A stretch of 64,000 nucleotides of DNA, from assembly GCF_036588685.1 (NCBI RefSeq), contig NC_086378.1:74293127-74357126 (forward strand), read 5' to 3'. Below the pieces are notes generated by a model. The model was not told the origin of the DNA. It did no database searches and was given only the letters and a program-made list of their open reading frames with translations. This DNA comes from Mytilus trossulus. Taxonomy: Eukaryota; Mollusca; Bivalvia; Mytilida; Mytilidae. Positions 23,803 to 36,671 of this stretch are shown piece after piece (the stretch's first letter is position 1; every line of letters starts with the position of its first letter). The position numbers and the translations under genes were made by a program.

Positions 23803-26412
23803 GCATTACCTCTAAAATGGCTCGAAGCACTAATATCCTAGACCCGTAGGTGTTGGTCAACATATAGGGCAATGGGAATACTCTTGTATATCCCTAAGCC
23901 TAAAAAACAACCATTGAAAGCTGGCTAAACTAAGACATACTCCAGGTAGGCCATTATACCAGAAGTAGAGGTAGTCAAACCCTTATAAATGGCTTATAGC
24001 ACTTATGTCTTGGATCTACACGAGTTTATCAGCAACGAATTAAAAGGGGCATGAGTTTCGCCGGTAAATCACGAAGTAAAAATAAACCTCATTATTGCCA
24101 GCTCTTCGAACTAAGAGATTCTCTACGTTGGCCATTATACCAGAGGTATAGGTAGGCAGTGTCTCTTAAATGGTCCATGGGCCATGGCACTTATGTCCTC
24201 GACCCTTACGAGTTGGTAAGAAGAGGGTAAGGGGAATACTCTAGTATATCACACAGTCCACCAAAAATAGTGACGGCTGCCCAAACTAAGACATTTTTAG
24301 GTGCGCCCTTAAACTAGATGTTGGAGTAGTCATTCTCTTAAAAATTACTCATAGCACTTATGCTATAGACCCGAACGAGTTTGTCAACAATGAGTTAAAA
24401 GGGGGATGAATTAGCCCGGTATAAAACGAAGTTGAAATAAACTGTTGCCCGCTGGCTAAACTAAGAAATTATCCACGCGGGCCATAATATGAGAGGTAGA
24501 GGAAGGTATTGCCTCTATAAAATGACCATGAGCACGTATGACCTAGACCCGTACGAGTTAGTCAGCAAAGTGTAAGGTTGTTACCCTAGTATATAATAAA
24601 GTCGAACTAAACTATTGCTGGAAGGCTAAGAGATTCTCCGCGTGGGCCATGATACCAGAGGTAGAGGTTGTCATTGCCTCTAAAATGGCCTAAATCACTT
24701 ATTCCCTATAGAGAAGTACGCGGTATCATCAAAGGGTTTAAAAGGGAGTTGGAACCTCTGTTTACAAAGAAGTCGAAATAAATTATTGCCGGCTTGCTTA
24801 AGTACGAGATTCTCCAAGTTGGCCATTAATCCTAGGTTAAATGTGTGCATTGCCTTTTAAATGGCTGATAAAACTAACGCTCTAGACCTGTACTAGTTTG
24901 TCAGCAAAAGGTTAAAGGGGGGATGCGATGCCTCTTTTTACAACGAAAATATAAATTAAGCCGACTGGCCTATCTAAGAGATTCTATACGCGGGGTGTTA
25001 TATTAGAGGATGAGGTAGGCATTACCTCTAACATAGCCATAACACGTATGTCCCAGACCCGTGTAAGTTAATCAGCAAAGGGTAAGGGGGGTACCTAAGT
25101 ATATCACAAAGTCGAAATAAACTATTGCTGGCTGGCTAAACGAAGAGATTCTCCATATGGGCCATGATACCAGAGGTAGAAGTTACCATAGCCTAAAAAA
25201 TGGCCACTTATTCCGTAGACCCGTACCAGTGCTTCAGTAAAGTGTTAAAAGGGGGAGGTGGTATCTATGTTTACAACGAAGTCGAAATGAATTATCGCCG
25301 ACGGCCAAACAAAGAAATTCTCCACATAGGCCATTATAACAAAGGTAGTGGTGGACATTGCATCTAAAATGGCCCATACTTCTTATTCCATTGATCTGTA
25401 TGAGTTTGTCAGCAAAGGATAAGGAGGGTACCCTGGTATATAACAAAGTCGAAATAAACTATTGCCGGTTGGCCAAAAATAAAAGATGATCCACGTTTAT
25501 CATGATACCATAGGTAGAGGTGGGCCTTGCCTTTAAAAGGGTTCATAGCACTTATGCCAGCAAAAGGAAAGGAGGGTATTCTAGTATATCGCAAAGTCGT
25601 TATGAAATATTGCCGGCTGTTCAAACTACGAGATTCACCACATGGGCCATGCTACCAGAGGTATAGGTGGTCATTGCCTTTAAAATAGCCTATAGCACTT
25701 ATATGGCATATACCCGTACGAGTTTGTCAGTAAAGAGCTAAAATGAGGAGGAGGTACCTCTGTTCACATTAAAGTCAAAATAACTGTAGCCGGTAGGCCA
25801 AACTCCGGGATTCTCTACGTGGATCATTATACCAGAGGTAGAGGTTTATTTCGACTTCGTTGTAAACAAAGGTAACACCTTTTATTTTTAACCCCTTGCA
25901 GGCAAAATCGTACAGGTCTTTGGAATTAGTGTTATATGCCATTTTAAAGGCAATTACCATATCTATCTCTGGTAAAATGGCCTACGTGGAGAACCTCTTA
26001 GTTTGGCCAGCCGGTAATACTTTATTTCGACATCTCCCCATTTTGATTCATTATTGTCAAACTCGTACGGATCTAGGGCATAAGTGCTATAAGAAATTTG
26101 TATGGCAATGCCCTCCTCTATCTCTGGTAAAATGGCCTACGCGGAAAATCTTTTAGTTTGGCCAGCCGGCAATTATTAAAGTGTATTAATATGATTTCGT
26201 TGCAAACAGAGGTTCCACCTTACCTTTTTAATTCATTGTTGTCAAACTCGTACGGGTCTTGGGCCTGAGTGATCTGTGCCTTTTTTAAGGCAATGCCTAC
26301 TTCTACCTCTGGCATCATACCCCACGTGGAGAATCTCTTGGCCAGCCGGCAATTGTTTATTTCGACTTTTTTATATACCAAGGTACTTCCCTAACCCTTT
26401 GCTGACTTACTC
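23803..26412. repeat. Satellite-like tandem array, about 170-bp units, with a strand switch
   Basis: About 15 diverged units. Landmarks per unit: CTATTGCCGGCTGGC, AGATTCTCCACGTGGGCCAT, ATACCAGAGGTAGAGGT, ATTGCCTCTAAAATGGCC, GACCCGTACGAGTTTGTCAG. Successive GGCCAT sites near 23949, 24130, 24303, 24480, 24645, 24821, 24997, 25160, 25329, 25499, 25645 and 25825 give spacings of 146-181 bp. Two unit types (GGTACCCTAGTATATCAC versus GGTACCTCTGTTTACAACG) tend to alternate, suggesting a dimeric period near 345 bp. From about 25845 units are inverted. Small ORFs here are by-products. Confidence 0.88.
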
Positions 26413-27204
26413 GCTGGCTTATCCCTTATTGTAAGTAAGTAATTAAGGTCAATAAATATAAGACTATATGCCAGGTCTTTCTGACAACTAATTACAAACA
26501 AATTGGAGTTTATCTAATGAGGCTTTTCCCAGGATGCAATTGCTCGTAGACTGTATACAGTTGACCAAATAATCCACAAATTCTGCAAAAGGATCTTTTA
26601 ATTATAGGCCATGTCCATTTAGATATTAAGAAACAAAAGCCCAGCATGACCGATGCATTTGTCTTTAACATCTCCGATATTGATTCCGCGTGGCCTTCCA
26701 ATTGACACGAGTGTCCATTGGTGTTCATTGATAAACCTTTGGAGCTATATCAGTTTGTGTGGAAATTAAGAGCACGATGACCTTCCCTTGGTGATAACAA
26801 CATGACCAACAACCATAGCGTGTGTTACCAAAAGCCGTCAGCGATAGTCACATCGACAATTTGCTACCTTCGTGGACAAAAGCCTGGCTTTTCGATGGAT
26901 CCTAATTAACATCTAGTGTTGTCACTACCATTTGCTGTAGAGATTTAGTTGCACAACATAACAGAAACATTCTTTGTAAATACTCTATGTTGATATTTTG
27001 ACAATTTTGGATGGTTTATATACCAATTGTAGCCGAAAAATGATAATGAAACATTTCTGTTTAATATCGATCTATTGTTGGAATTGTAAATTTTCATATT
27101 CAATTTTTGTTTGTTTAAAGATTACCATTTTAAATAAACATTTTAATTTTTTAAAAAGCAAGTGTTAGACTTGTGCTTTTATTGCCACTCAGTTCATAAA
27201 ACCT
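26413..27204. other. Intergenic stretch, no gene seen
   Basis: A minus-strand frame at 26728-26510 (STOP-bounded, 72 codons) is not recognisable and has no splice context. Otherwise only AT-rich non-coding sequence. Confidence 0.35.
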
Positions 27205-28290
27205 GTCATTTTAGTCGAGCCTGTAACTTTTGTTGCAGAAAGCTCGACATATGAATAGTGATCCGGCGGCGGCGGCGTAAGTTAACTTCTGAAAAGCTTA
27301 ATATTTTAGAAGGTGGAAGAATTGGATGCTTCATACTCTGTATATAGATGCCTCATGTTATGAAGTTTCTATCAGTCACATGTCCAATGTCTTTGACCTC
27401 ATTTTCATGGTTCAGTGATCACTTGAAAAAAAGTTCAGAATTTTTGTAATGTTGAATTCTCTCTTATTATAAGTAATAGGATAACTATATTTGGTATGTG
27501 CGTACCTTGCAAGGTACTCATGCCCGTCAGACAGTTTTCACTTGACCTCGACTTCATTTCGTGGATCAGTGAACAAAGGTTAGAATAAGTTTTGGTGGTC
27601 AAGTCCACATCTCAGATACTATAAGCAACAGGGCTAGTATATTCGGTGTATGGAAGGACTGTAAGGTGTACATGTCTAACTGGCAGGTGTCATCTGACCT
27701 TGACCTCATTTTCACGGTTCAGTGGTTATAGTTAAATTTTTCTGTCTTGGTCTGTTTTTCTCATACTTTATGCAATAAGTCTACAATATTTGTTGTATGG
27801 AATGATTGTAAGGTGTACATGTCTAGCGGGAAGATATCATTTGACCTTGACCTCATTTTCATGGTTCAGTGGTCAAAGTTCAGTTTTTGAGTTTTGGTCT
27901 TTTTATCTAATATTATATGCCAAAGGTCACTATATTTGGTGCATGAAAATATCTTATGATCTATATGTAAGTCTCCCAGGTTTTATTTGACCATGACCTC
28001 AATTTCACGGTTCATTGCACAGTGTTAAGTTTTTGTGTTTTGGTCTGTTTTTCTTAAACTATAAGTAATAGGTCAAGTATATTTGTTGAATCGAAGAATT
28101 GTTAGCTGTTCATGTCTGCCTGGTATGGTTCGTCTGACCTTTACCTCATTTTCATAATTCATTTGGTCTTTGTTTAGCTATCTTGGTTAATGTTAAGTTT
28201 ATGTGGCAGTTGTAATAAATCTTTATACTTAGGCCTATCAACATAATATTAATGATGAGTAAAGTAGGCGAGACATTTCAGTGTGTGCAC
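27205..28290 (+). repeat. Bivalve tandem repeat with GACCTTGACCTCATTTTCA units
   Basis: Six diverged units carry GACCTTGACCTCATTTTCA-TGGTTCAGTG. Anchors lie near 27395, 27550, 27702, 27849, 27995 and 28142, so the period is 146-155 bp. The 5' flank is TGATCCGGCGGCGGCGGCG and the 3' end GCGAGACATTTCAGTGTGTG. From memory the same arrangement, including both ends, recurs in several bivalves, so it behaves as one dispersed unit and not a local expansion. A degraded inverted copy lies near 42500-43000. Confidence 0.7.
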
Positions 28291-30459
28291 TCTTGTTTAA
28301 ATGTGCTTATTTATCCGAGTCCTGGACTGCATTCCAGTGGCTTGCATTCGTTTACTTTTGTGTAAATTTTATACAGATCAGTATTTTTTCAAATGTTTTA
28401 CCAATATTTTAGCTGCATGTAACATCTTGAACACTCAGAACAGCAAAACAAAATTTAGATTTCAGAAATAGATAGCCTTTAGTCATCGACGAATAGCCGA
28501 TGATTTCAAGAGTTGTTTCCGTTAAAGGATGATTCCTTTTTTTTGTGCAATACTTGCTCGAGGGTAATTTCAGCAAAAATTTTATCATTTTTGTTTTCAT
28601 TACAAATTTTATTTATTACACTATTAGTTATAACTTTATGAATTGGCTCAAAAATCAACCCAAAAAATCGAATGATTTTGGCCTCAGATTTATTTTTCAA
28701 ATGTTTATATCACTGTAAAAGCTCCAAATTGTCTCCCTTTAGTGCAATAATGACATTTTGTTTTGGCATTAGAATTAAAATGTCTTTTTCAACTCATCGG
28801 TGACCTAAAGATATTTTTTCAAATATGCTGTACGTATAAAACTAAATAGTTGTAAAATTAAATCGATTTCTGTAATTTAGTTCTTTTTTTATTTCGATAT
28901 ATATATCTCTCTATTTCTCCTATTAGTTCAACTTAAAAAAAAGTACCTTAACAAAAAAGGTTGCTTCTTTCGAGGGCAGATTGTGAGCTTAAGTGAACGA
29001 TAACCCCATGTTTTTATTTGATTTTTCTATTTAGTATATGATAAAAGTTCATCTATAGAAAAACAAGCAAAATCCTACATGTATATTTAAATAATAATGG
29101 ATTTATACCCTCCAGTCCCCTTAATGACAAAAAAAATAAATAGAACATTACGTTTAAGTATCACCTACAGTATTTTACAACCTCCATTGGTGATACAATA
29201 TATGTATTTCTGCTGTTGTTTTATATAAGTTATTGTCCTGAATAAACATCTTTATGCGTTTTTGCGTTTTTGCGTTTCAGTTTTTATTGTGAAATTTCTT
29301 CAATCAGCCAAGACAAACTTTAAATTTCGCCTTAACGATGTTTTCGCGAGAAATCCATGTATTATTATCGAATTACTACAAATTTAATCATTGTCTAGTG
29401 CCCTAAAATGAAATTTTCCGAGACGCTGGGTTTGAAATGGGATAGCCTATTTAATTTAAAAAATATTTGCAATCTTTTCAAAAAGATGCAGATGGGAATT
29501 TTCGTTCCTTATGAAAGTGTTCGCAAGGAGTTAAATTATAAACTCCTTATAGGATTATCAAAAAGCAACTATTAAGGACCCCCTTGGAATAAAGATCTTC
29601 CAAGACAACGTTTTCGAGAGTTTGAGTTTAATACATGACTTTTTAAAACTTAATGGACGGAGCAGGATTATCTTACTCTTCCAGTTAACCATACATCATC
29701 ACAGTTGCATTGGTTCTTGTTGCTCAGATTTTAAATTTCAATGATTTCGTCCGAGACCACAATTGTGGTCCCTTGATTTTCGTTATTAGTCCCTAGTGAT
29801 AACCGTGGGTTACTCGCCAATAATTTTTATACCCCTTCCAAATTTATTTCTCCTTGTTTAATGCCTCAAATTGTAAGTAGGGGGGGGGGGGGAATTACAC
29901 TGTAAAAAATTTGGGTCCAGAATTTTACAGGAAAGTAGTGATTTGGTCCAGCTGAAAAAAGGTTAAAAATTAGCACTTCGGAAGCTGTCAAAAGATTTCA
30001 AGACACCCTAAACACAAACTTGTCCATATTTTGAGTTAGACGCGATGAAGTTTTCTACAATTTTGATATAATTTGTCCCAAAATTAGTACAACACACTGT
30101 AAAAGTTTCATTGAGAAAGCGCAGGTGGGATATTTTTAAATTTTCATTTATGTTCTAAAAGAAATGCACTACGAATTAATTGTGTTCTCGGACCATTTGT
30201 TTTGTGGACTGTTGTGTATCTTGTTGTTTTTCATTCAGTTGCGGCTTTGTTGGTTTGTTTCAACCCTTTTTAGTGTGATTATCCTTTGGTACACTTTGCC
30301 TCTCTCTTATATGTGATATCGCAATAATTATATATATGTAAGCGTTCATATACATTTATATGGATACAATATTGAATTAAAATAGACATAATAATTAGAT
30401 GAGTGAAAAAAAGAAAATGAAGTAATAATTGTACGTGTGAGGAGTTGGCATTCTTATAA
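28291..30459. other. AT-rich intergenic stretch, no gene seen
   Basis: Contains a 13-G run (29880-29892) and triplicated GCGTTTTT (29257-29277). Minus-strand frames around 28409-28700 are AT-rich and unsupported. Confidence 0.4.
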
Positions 30460-30735
30460 AAAAGAAGATGTGGTATTATTGCAAATGAGACAACTATCCA
30501 CAAAAGACCAAAATGACACAGACATTAACAGCATTAGGTCACCGTACGAACTTCAACAATGAGGAAAGCCCATACAGCATAGTCAGCTATAAAAGGCCCC
30601 GATAAGACAATGTAAAACAATTTAAACGAGAAAACTAACGGCCTTATTTATGTCAAAAAAATAAATGAAAAAACAAATATGTAACACATAAACAAACGAC
30701 AACCACTGAATTACAGGCTCCTGACTTGGGACAGG
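30460..30735 (+). repeat. Dispersed mussel repeat, near full length (GATGTGGTAT family)
   Basis: Begins GAAGATGTGGTATTATTGC, then CAAATGAGACAACTATCCAC, AGGTCACCGTACGAACTTCA, AAACGACAACCACTGAATTA and ends CTCCTGACTTGGGACAGGC. A near-full-length inverted copy lies at 33195-33462, so the two could form a long stem across 2.5 kb. Confidence 0.7.
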
Positions 30736-31147
30736 CACAGATTTAAAAACACTTTTTAATAGAAAATTTTAAAGAAATACATCAACAGTGTTTATTTCAG
30801 AATTGCTCAAGTCTGTATGGCTTATTCCCGATTGTCCCACTTTTTTTAAAATTAAGAGCTCATATTGTCCCACATGAAAAGTTCTGACTGGTCCACATTA
30901 TTTTATGAGGCGAAATGTTCTTATCCCTTGTTAGATTGTCTCTATGGTTTTGTTTCATATATATTAGCCAAAATCTACATTTATTTTTAGACATTGCGGC
31001 CATCTTAATTATTGGGCGGGGTCATCGGATACTTTTCTGAAACTAAATACCCTAAGGATGATTTTGGCCATTTTTACTTTAATTTTGCCAGTAGTTTCAG
31101 AAGAGAAGATTTTTGTAAAAATAATGACGACGACGAATAATGAGAAA

Positions 31148-31187
31148 ATGAGAAAAGCTCACTTAGTCCTATGGTCCAGGTGAGCTA
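31148..31187. repeat. Short hairpin, AGCTCAC...GTGAGCT
   Basis: AAAAGCTCACTTAGTCC and GGTCCAGGTGAGCTAAAAA form a stem. From memory this is the usual end of a common molluscan repeat. It borders the second minisatellite. Confidence 0.5.
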
Positions 31188-31440
31188 AAAAGCAAAACGG
31201 ACAAAAAGCAACGGACAAAAAGCAAAAGTGTCGGACAAAAAGCAAAATTATCGGACAAAAAGCAAAACGGACAAAAAGCAACGGACAAAAAGCAAAAGTT
31301 TCGGACAAAAAGCAAAATTATCGGACAAAAAGCAAAACGGACAAAAAGCAACGGACAAAAAGCAAAAGTATCGGACAAAAAGCAAAATAATCGGACAAAA
31401 AGCAAAAGCGGACAAAAAGCAAATTGCGGACAAAAAGCAC
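31188..31440 (-). repeat. Second minisatellite, inverted copy of the GCTTTTTGTCCG array
   Basis: Units read CGGACAAAAAGC on the plus strand, again with a 70-bp period (ACGGACAAAAAGC sites at 31211, 31281, 31351). The outer flank GCACCGTATCACTCGGC is the reverse complement of the head of the 22.8-kb array (CGGCTGATACGGTGC), so both arrays share unique sequence at the same end. Lys/Gln-rich frames are by-products. Confidence 0.9.
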
Positions 31441-33194
31441 CGTATCACTCGGCTAATACCTCCAACGCCTGTACGTACAATAAACATAGCAGCAAATGCA
31501 TATATACCAATATGACCACCTTCAATTCGACATAACTGCGAGCACCTTCGATACTAATACATTTAAATGTCAAACCTTATATAGTACCATAAACGCCCCA
31601 AAAAAACGCCAAAACTTTCCTCGTGCCTTATGCAACTAACATCAAACTTATGAATAGTACATACTGTTACAAAACCAGTATCCAAACCAGTTATACTAGT
31701 TCCCATCTATAAATAGTTACTACAAAAAGCAAACAGGAAACCCCCTATTTCAAACGAAATAAAATTCATTTATTAGAAAGTTGATTCGTATTGTATACAA
31801 TCAAAAGGCACTCGGTTATACATAAAACATATTTAAATATCAAGATAAAAAGTTTATTGAAGGCAAAAAAGATGACATCATCATAAAAATAAAGGAAATA
31901 AGGGATATAGACGTAACAGCTAAACAAATATATTCAAACAAGACATTATTTTTTATTTTTCTATTTATTATATATCTGATTTGCTATTGTATTAGTTTTT
32001 TTATATGTTATATGACAGAAAGCGTTAGTTCTTAGTTATAGTGTGAAGTCATCTTGATGATAGCTGCACTATGAATATTTTTTATAAAGTTTATCCAAGA
32101 TAATTTTACGATGTATGGTCTAGACAGAAATATTACAGTTTTTTTCTATCCGTTCTTTGGTCGATATAGTTGTACGTTTAACTGTGTCAGTTTTTATGGG
32201 CTCGCATTTGAATTTACCTTGGTGATCGGTATATATTTGTAAATAAATCCACTAATAGCCATTACAGCTTAAGGTCTTTTGATACTCTAACACCAATGAA
32301 AAAGGAAAATTCACAAAAATACTGAACTCCAAAGAAAAATCAAAACGGAAAGTCACTAATCAACATGTTCAAATGGCAAAAAAAAAGCTCAAACACATCA
32401 AATTAATGGATTACAACTGTCATATTTCTGACATGGTACAGGCATTTTATTATGTAGAAAATAATGGATTAAACCTGGTTTTGTAGCTTGCTTATCTTCT
32501 CACTTGTATGAGAGTTGTGTCAAATTAAGTGAAATAAGTAAGGAAAATCTTATCTTGCAGTTCGTTGGACGCTTAATGATATTCTTTCAATAGTTGGGAA
32601 ATTATCTGACTGTAAGTTAAATAATTCAAAACTCGTTTCAAATTTCTTGTGCAGTATTTAATGAATAAAATGACTAATGCCTATTTCTAAATTTTTAAAA
32701 ACTGATTCGATTAATAGTACATAATATATTTTTTTTCTTTTCATGATAAATAAAACCTGTGAAATTTCAAACTACATTTGTTGATCTATTTTTGTCTGGC
32801 AAATCTTTTTCATATATATAATAACTTTAAATTTATTACCTTCTTGTCGAAGATTTTGTAAGTTCAAGACAATTTTGTACAATGATAATATTAACATATT
32901 AATCAAGACATAAGAGTGATTAAATGATTTCAATGTCACATATTAATTAGAGTAATTAAATCCGTTGAATGTCACTTTAAAGTAAAGAATAATATTTCTG
33001 AAGGTAAATTAACTGTTATAAAAAAAACTACATTTGTTGATCTATTTTTATCTGGCAAATTTTTTTCATATACCTTTTTTACCCTATCAATTTAATTTTA
33101 ATAACTAGTATACATTTTTTGATTAAATAGGTTTTGATCATTTCTAATATTACTTGGATATATTATCTCAGTCATAAGAATTGGAGAAACAATG
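31441..33194. other. AT-rich intergenic stretch, no gene seen
   Basis: No supported gene. A segment near 32770 (ACTACATTTGTTGATCTATT, CTGGCAAATC) recurs near 33026, and 32545-32700 resembles 33670-33830, so old local duplications are present. Confidence 0.4.
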
Positions 33195-33462
33195 TATGTC
33201 AGGAGCCTGTAATTCAGTGGTTGTCGTTTGTTTATGTTACTTATTTGTTTTTCTTTCATTTTTTTTACATAAATAAGGCTGTTAGTTTTCTCCTTTGAAT
33301 TGTTTTACATTGTCTTAACGGTGCCTCTTATAGCTGACTAGGCGGTATGGGCTTTGCTCATTGTTGAAGGCCGTACGGTTACCTATAGGTGTTAATGTTT
33401 GTGTCATTTTGGTCTTTTGTGGATAGTTGTCTCATTGGCAATAATACCACATCTTCTTTTTT
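33195..33462 (-). repeat. Dispersed mussel repeat, near full length, inverted (GATGTGGTAT family)
   Basis: Begins TCAGGAGCCTGTAATTCAGT and ends GGCAATAATACCACATCTTC, the exact reverse layout of the 30460 copy. Internal CTTATAGCTGACTAGGCGGT and GGCCGTACGGTTACCTATAG match. Confidence 0.7.
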
Positions 33463-36400
33463 ATATGTGTAATTTTTCTTTTCCAAATTACCAAAAAATA
33501 GTCAAATTCGTTTGCTGCTGAAAAGTTTTTATCCAAGAGTTGTTTATCTAATAATGACAGCTTACATTTGTATATAGTAATAGGTTTTTATTTTTATTTT
33601 CCCTCCTTTTTATGAAATGACAAAAATAATCCTGCAGATACACTGACTTTCATCTTTTAAATAATTTCCCATAAAACTTACCTTACAGTACGTAGGGTGT
33701 TCTTTCAATAGTTTTACAATTCACTTGAATTTCATTTAAATACGCCGAATACGGTTACGATTTTTTCTTGTGTAGTATTTAATGCTATGGACACGACTAA
33801 TAAATATTTTGAATGTTCAAATTAATTCTATTGAATGAATAAAATAGTTGTCATTTGAAGGAATAACACGGTCGACATATATACCGAGAACACAGTGTGA
33901 TGTTACAACTTTAAGAACTTCCTTGTTAAGTGCATGCGATACGTATGTAGTGTTGATGCAACGATGACATTTTAACGAAAGTTTGCATGGAAGCTATTTT
34001 TCACCTAGTCAATTCAAATATGTTATGAAAAATATATCTTCAAGTGTTATTTTTAGAGATAAATGTGGGCCGACATTTTGGATATTTATTGAAAATTTTG
34101 ATGTCTTTGAAATTTTTATCCTTTGTTTCAAACGACGAATGTTTGTAAAAATATTCGGACTATCTTCTCTTCAATAGTGTTTTTTTTTGTTTTTTTTTTG
34201 TTTTTTGTTTTTAAGGAAGGACGCAACTTTTAACATAAGCTTGTCTTGAATCTTATGTTGACGAAACGCTCATGTGACAAACCCAACAATTAGCCTGTTG
34301 GAGATATTGTATTCATTTCGTTTTAAAAATCAATAATATCTCTTATTTTTTCTTTTTGTTAATGGTACTGTCTACTGTTAGTAAATTTATGCATTGTTTG
34401 ATATCATATTTGTAACTCTTATTCATTTTTAAAGATGTTTTACTATTTGTTACTTGTCGATAAAGAAATATATTTTATACTTATACTACTGTTACCTTTA
34501 TATAGCATTTTTTTTTCCATACAACCAATTCGTAGAGTGTTATCGATACTTCTAAACACAATATGTTTTTTTTATACATCAAATATTTACAGTTTGATGA
34601 ATATTTTCATATAGGCTATTTTTTGCCTGATTAACTTTTATTCCTTGTGCTACTTTTTGAGTTAAATGAGGTCGAAATTTTGTACATTCGCTCAAAATTC
34701 GGATCTGTGGCCGTATTTTTCTTTTCGTAAGAAAGACATAACTTTTTTTTTAAAAAGATAAACACAAATTGTTTTTGGTTAAATAATTTGCAATTTCTAT
34801 ATTATATACGTATCCTAACAATTTATGCATTTTTTATTCAGAAATAACTCATATTTATCAAATGGTGATGAAATGAGAAAAAAAAAATTTTATGCTGTAT
34901 ATTAATCAAAATTAAAAGAAAAATTCATTATTCCAGTACAGTTTTATAAAATGTGGTCCACATAATCTCCCTGCAAAATGAAACAAAAAAGTCCGTTTAA
35001 AAAGTAGGGGTCCATGCACTCGATTGTTTTCAAATTAATTCAGTTTGAATGATAAAAATTAGTCGAAAAATGCATCTTTTCCCGATATGTCACAGTTTTA
35101 CGTCACGAAAATAACATTTTACGTTAGCAACGACATTACCTCCCCTTTAACTGTATCTTATCCCTTAATAACATAAAATGTTGGCAGTGAAAAGATTTTG
35201 ATTTACCATGACAAAAATGTGATAGTGTTGTCTTACGACTTTAAAAAAATCAGTTACATTTAAATGTAAATGTGCATTTACCATTGCATGTTATAACAAT
35301 TTTAAATTAAAATAATAGATAATAGATAATATAACGCAAGATATTTTTTTACCGAGGACCTTGAATTTCAATATTGTTGAATCACCGACATGTATAGACT
35401 TACAACGAATGAGAGTGTTTAACTACTAAGCCGTATTGACCATAATGTCTCGTACGATCGGGAGACGTACTGCATGTCTGATTAGACACGTTAAAAAATA
35501 TCCAAGTTAACAGCTGATTCAGCCCTTAAGGAATTTCCGATATCATAAAAGATTCACAATACAAAGGGAACTTCCTCTGCTTAATTGAGCCCCGTAATAA
35601 ATGTGATAAGTTAAGTTTTGTTTAAGATTGTCGAAAGCAAAGTTTCATATGCACGACATAGGAAATACTAAATAATAGATGGATGGCCACACGAAAATGG
35701 CTTCACTTTCGATAAAAAAAAATGGTTCACTTTCGATCAAAAAATCAGGAAAATGAAAGAGATATCACGTATTATGATATCAGTGTTAAAACTGTAAACG
35801 TGTGTTGTTTATAATACAAATTCAAGATCTTCGTGTACATATTGACAATATTTCATTTTATTACTTTAAAAACTTTTGGTGTAGAAAATTCAGGAACTGC
35901 CTCTCCCTGCCTCATAGGTAGTTACGGCCCTTATATTTATCGACAATGTCTTACGATGAACATTTTTACAAAAAGGACGAGACTTACTTTGACATAAGCC
36001 TGGCCCATCAGCTTTTCGTTCAGACACTTGTGATGATTTATATGGTTTTTGAAGCATTTTAAGCTCTTGAATATCGGATTAGTCGGAAAATGTTTATCCT
36101 GTTCAGTTTCAAACTAAAAGAGAAAATTGCACTTTTTTCACAAAACAGGACAGTTGGCTGAAGAATATTATTATGCTTGCGTCCATTCTTTTGAGGGAAA
36201 GACTTGCATTTCACAATGGAATTGCCATACAAAAGATACAGGTCTAGGATTTGCATTGCCCTAGAAATTAAATTGATCAAACCTGGTGAAATAAATGGAC
36301 AGAAATGTGGAATAAAAATGAAGCTAGTACAAAATAAAACATCAGAAATGTAAAATACATATATTATAAAATATTTTCTTATATTCTATAATGTTTTAAT

Positions 36401-36671
36401 ATACTTGCATATTTTATCTTATTTTATAAATCGGATAAATAAAAATGTCTACAAAAGGTACATTGTTTAACATGTAGACGCTATAAACACTTTTTTTTAA
36501 AGTAAAGTTTTTCAACGGTTTCATTTTTATTTAATCGGAATCACCATTGGCATATTTTGAAATATAACTAGAGTAAAAATGGCACGCGCTTCGTCCACAA
36601 CACTACATTAGTACGCTCGAATTATCCAAAATAGTATATGTAGCAATCGGAGATGGACAACATACATTATA
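33463..36671. other. AT-rich intergenic stretch, no gene seen
   Basis: Long T and A runs (for example 34170-34210) and chance frames only (33983-34177, 36280-36059). No splice-linked coding segments, RNA genes or clear inverted repeats were found. Confidence 0.4.

Noticed and set aside
25234..26156. Several ORFs of 61-86 codons
   Set aside because: All lie in the satellite array and change with unit divergence.
22794..26412. CRISPR-like regular repetition
   Set aside because: Repeats are contiguous and diverged, without unique spacers, in a eukaryotic genome.
31169..31515. ORFs of 78-95 codons over the second minisatellite
   Set aside because: Same artefact as the 22.8-kb array.
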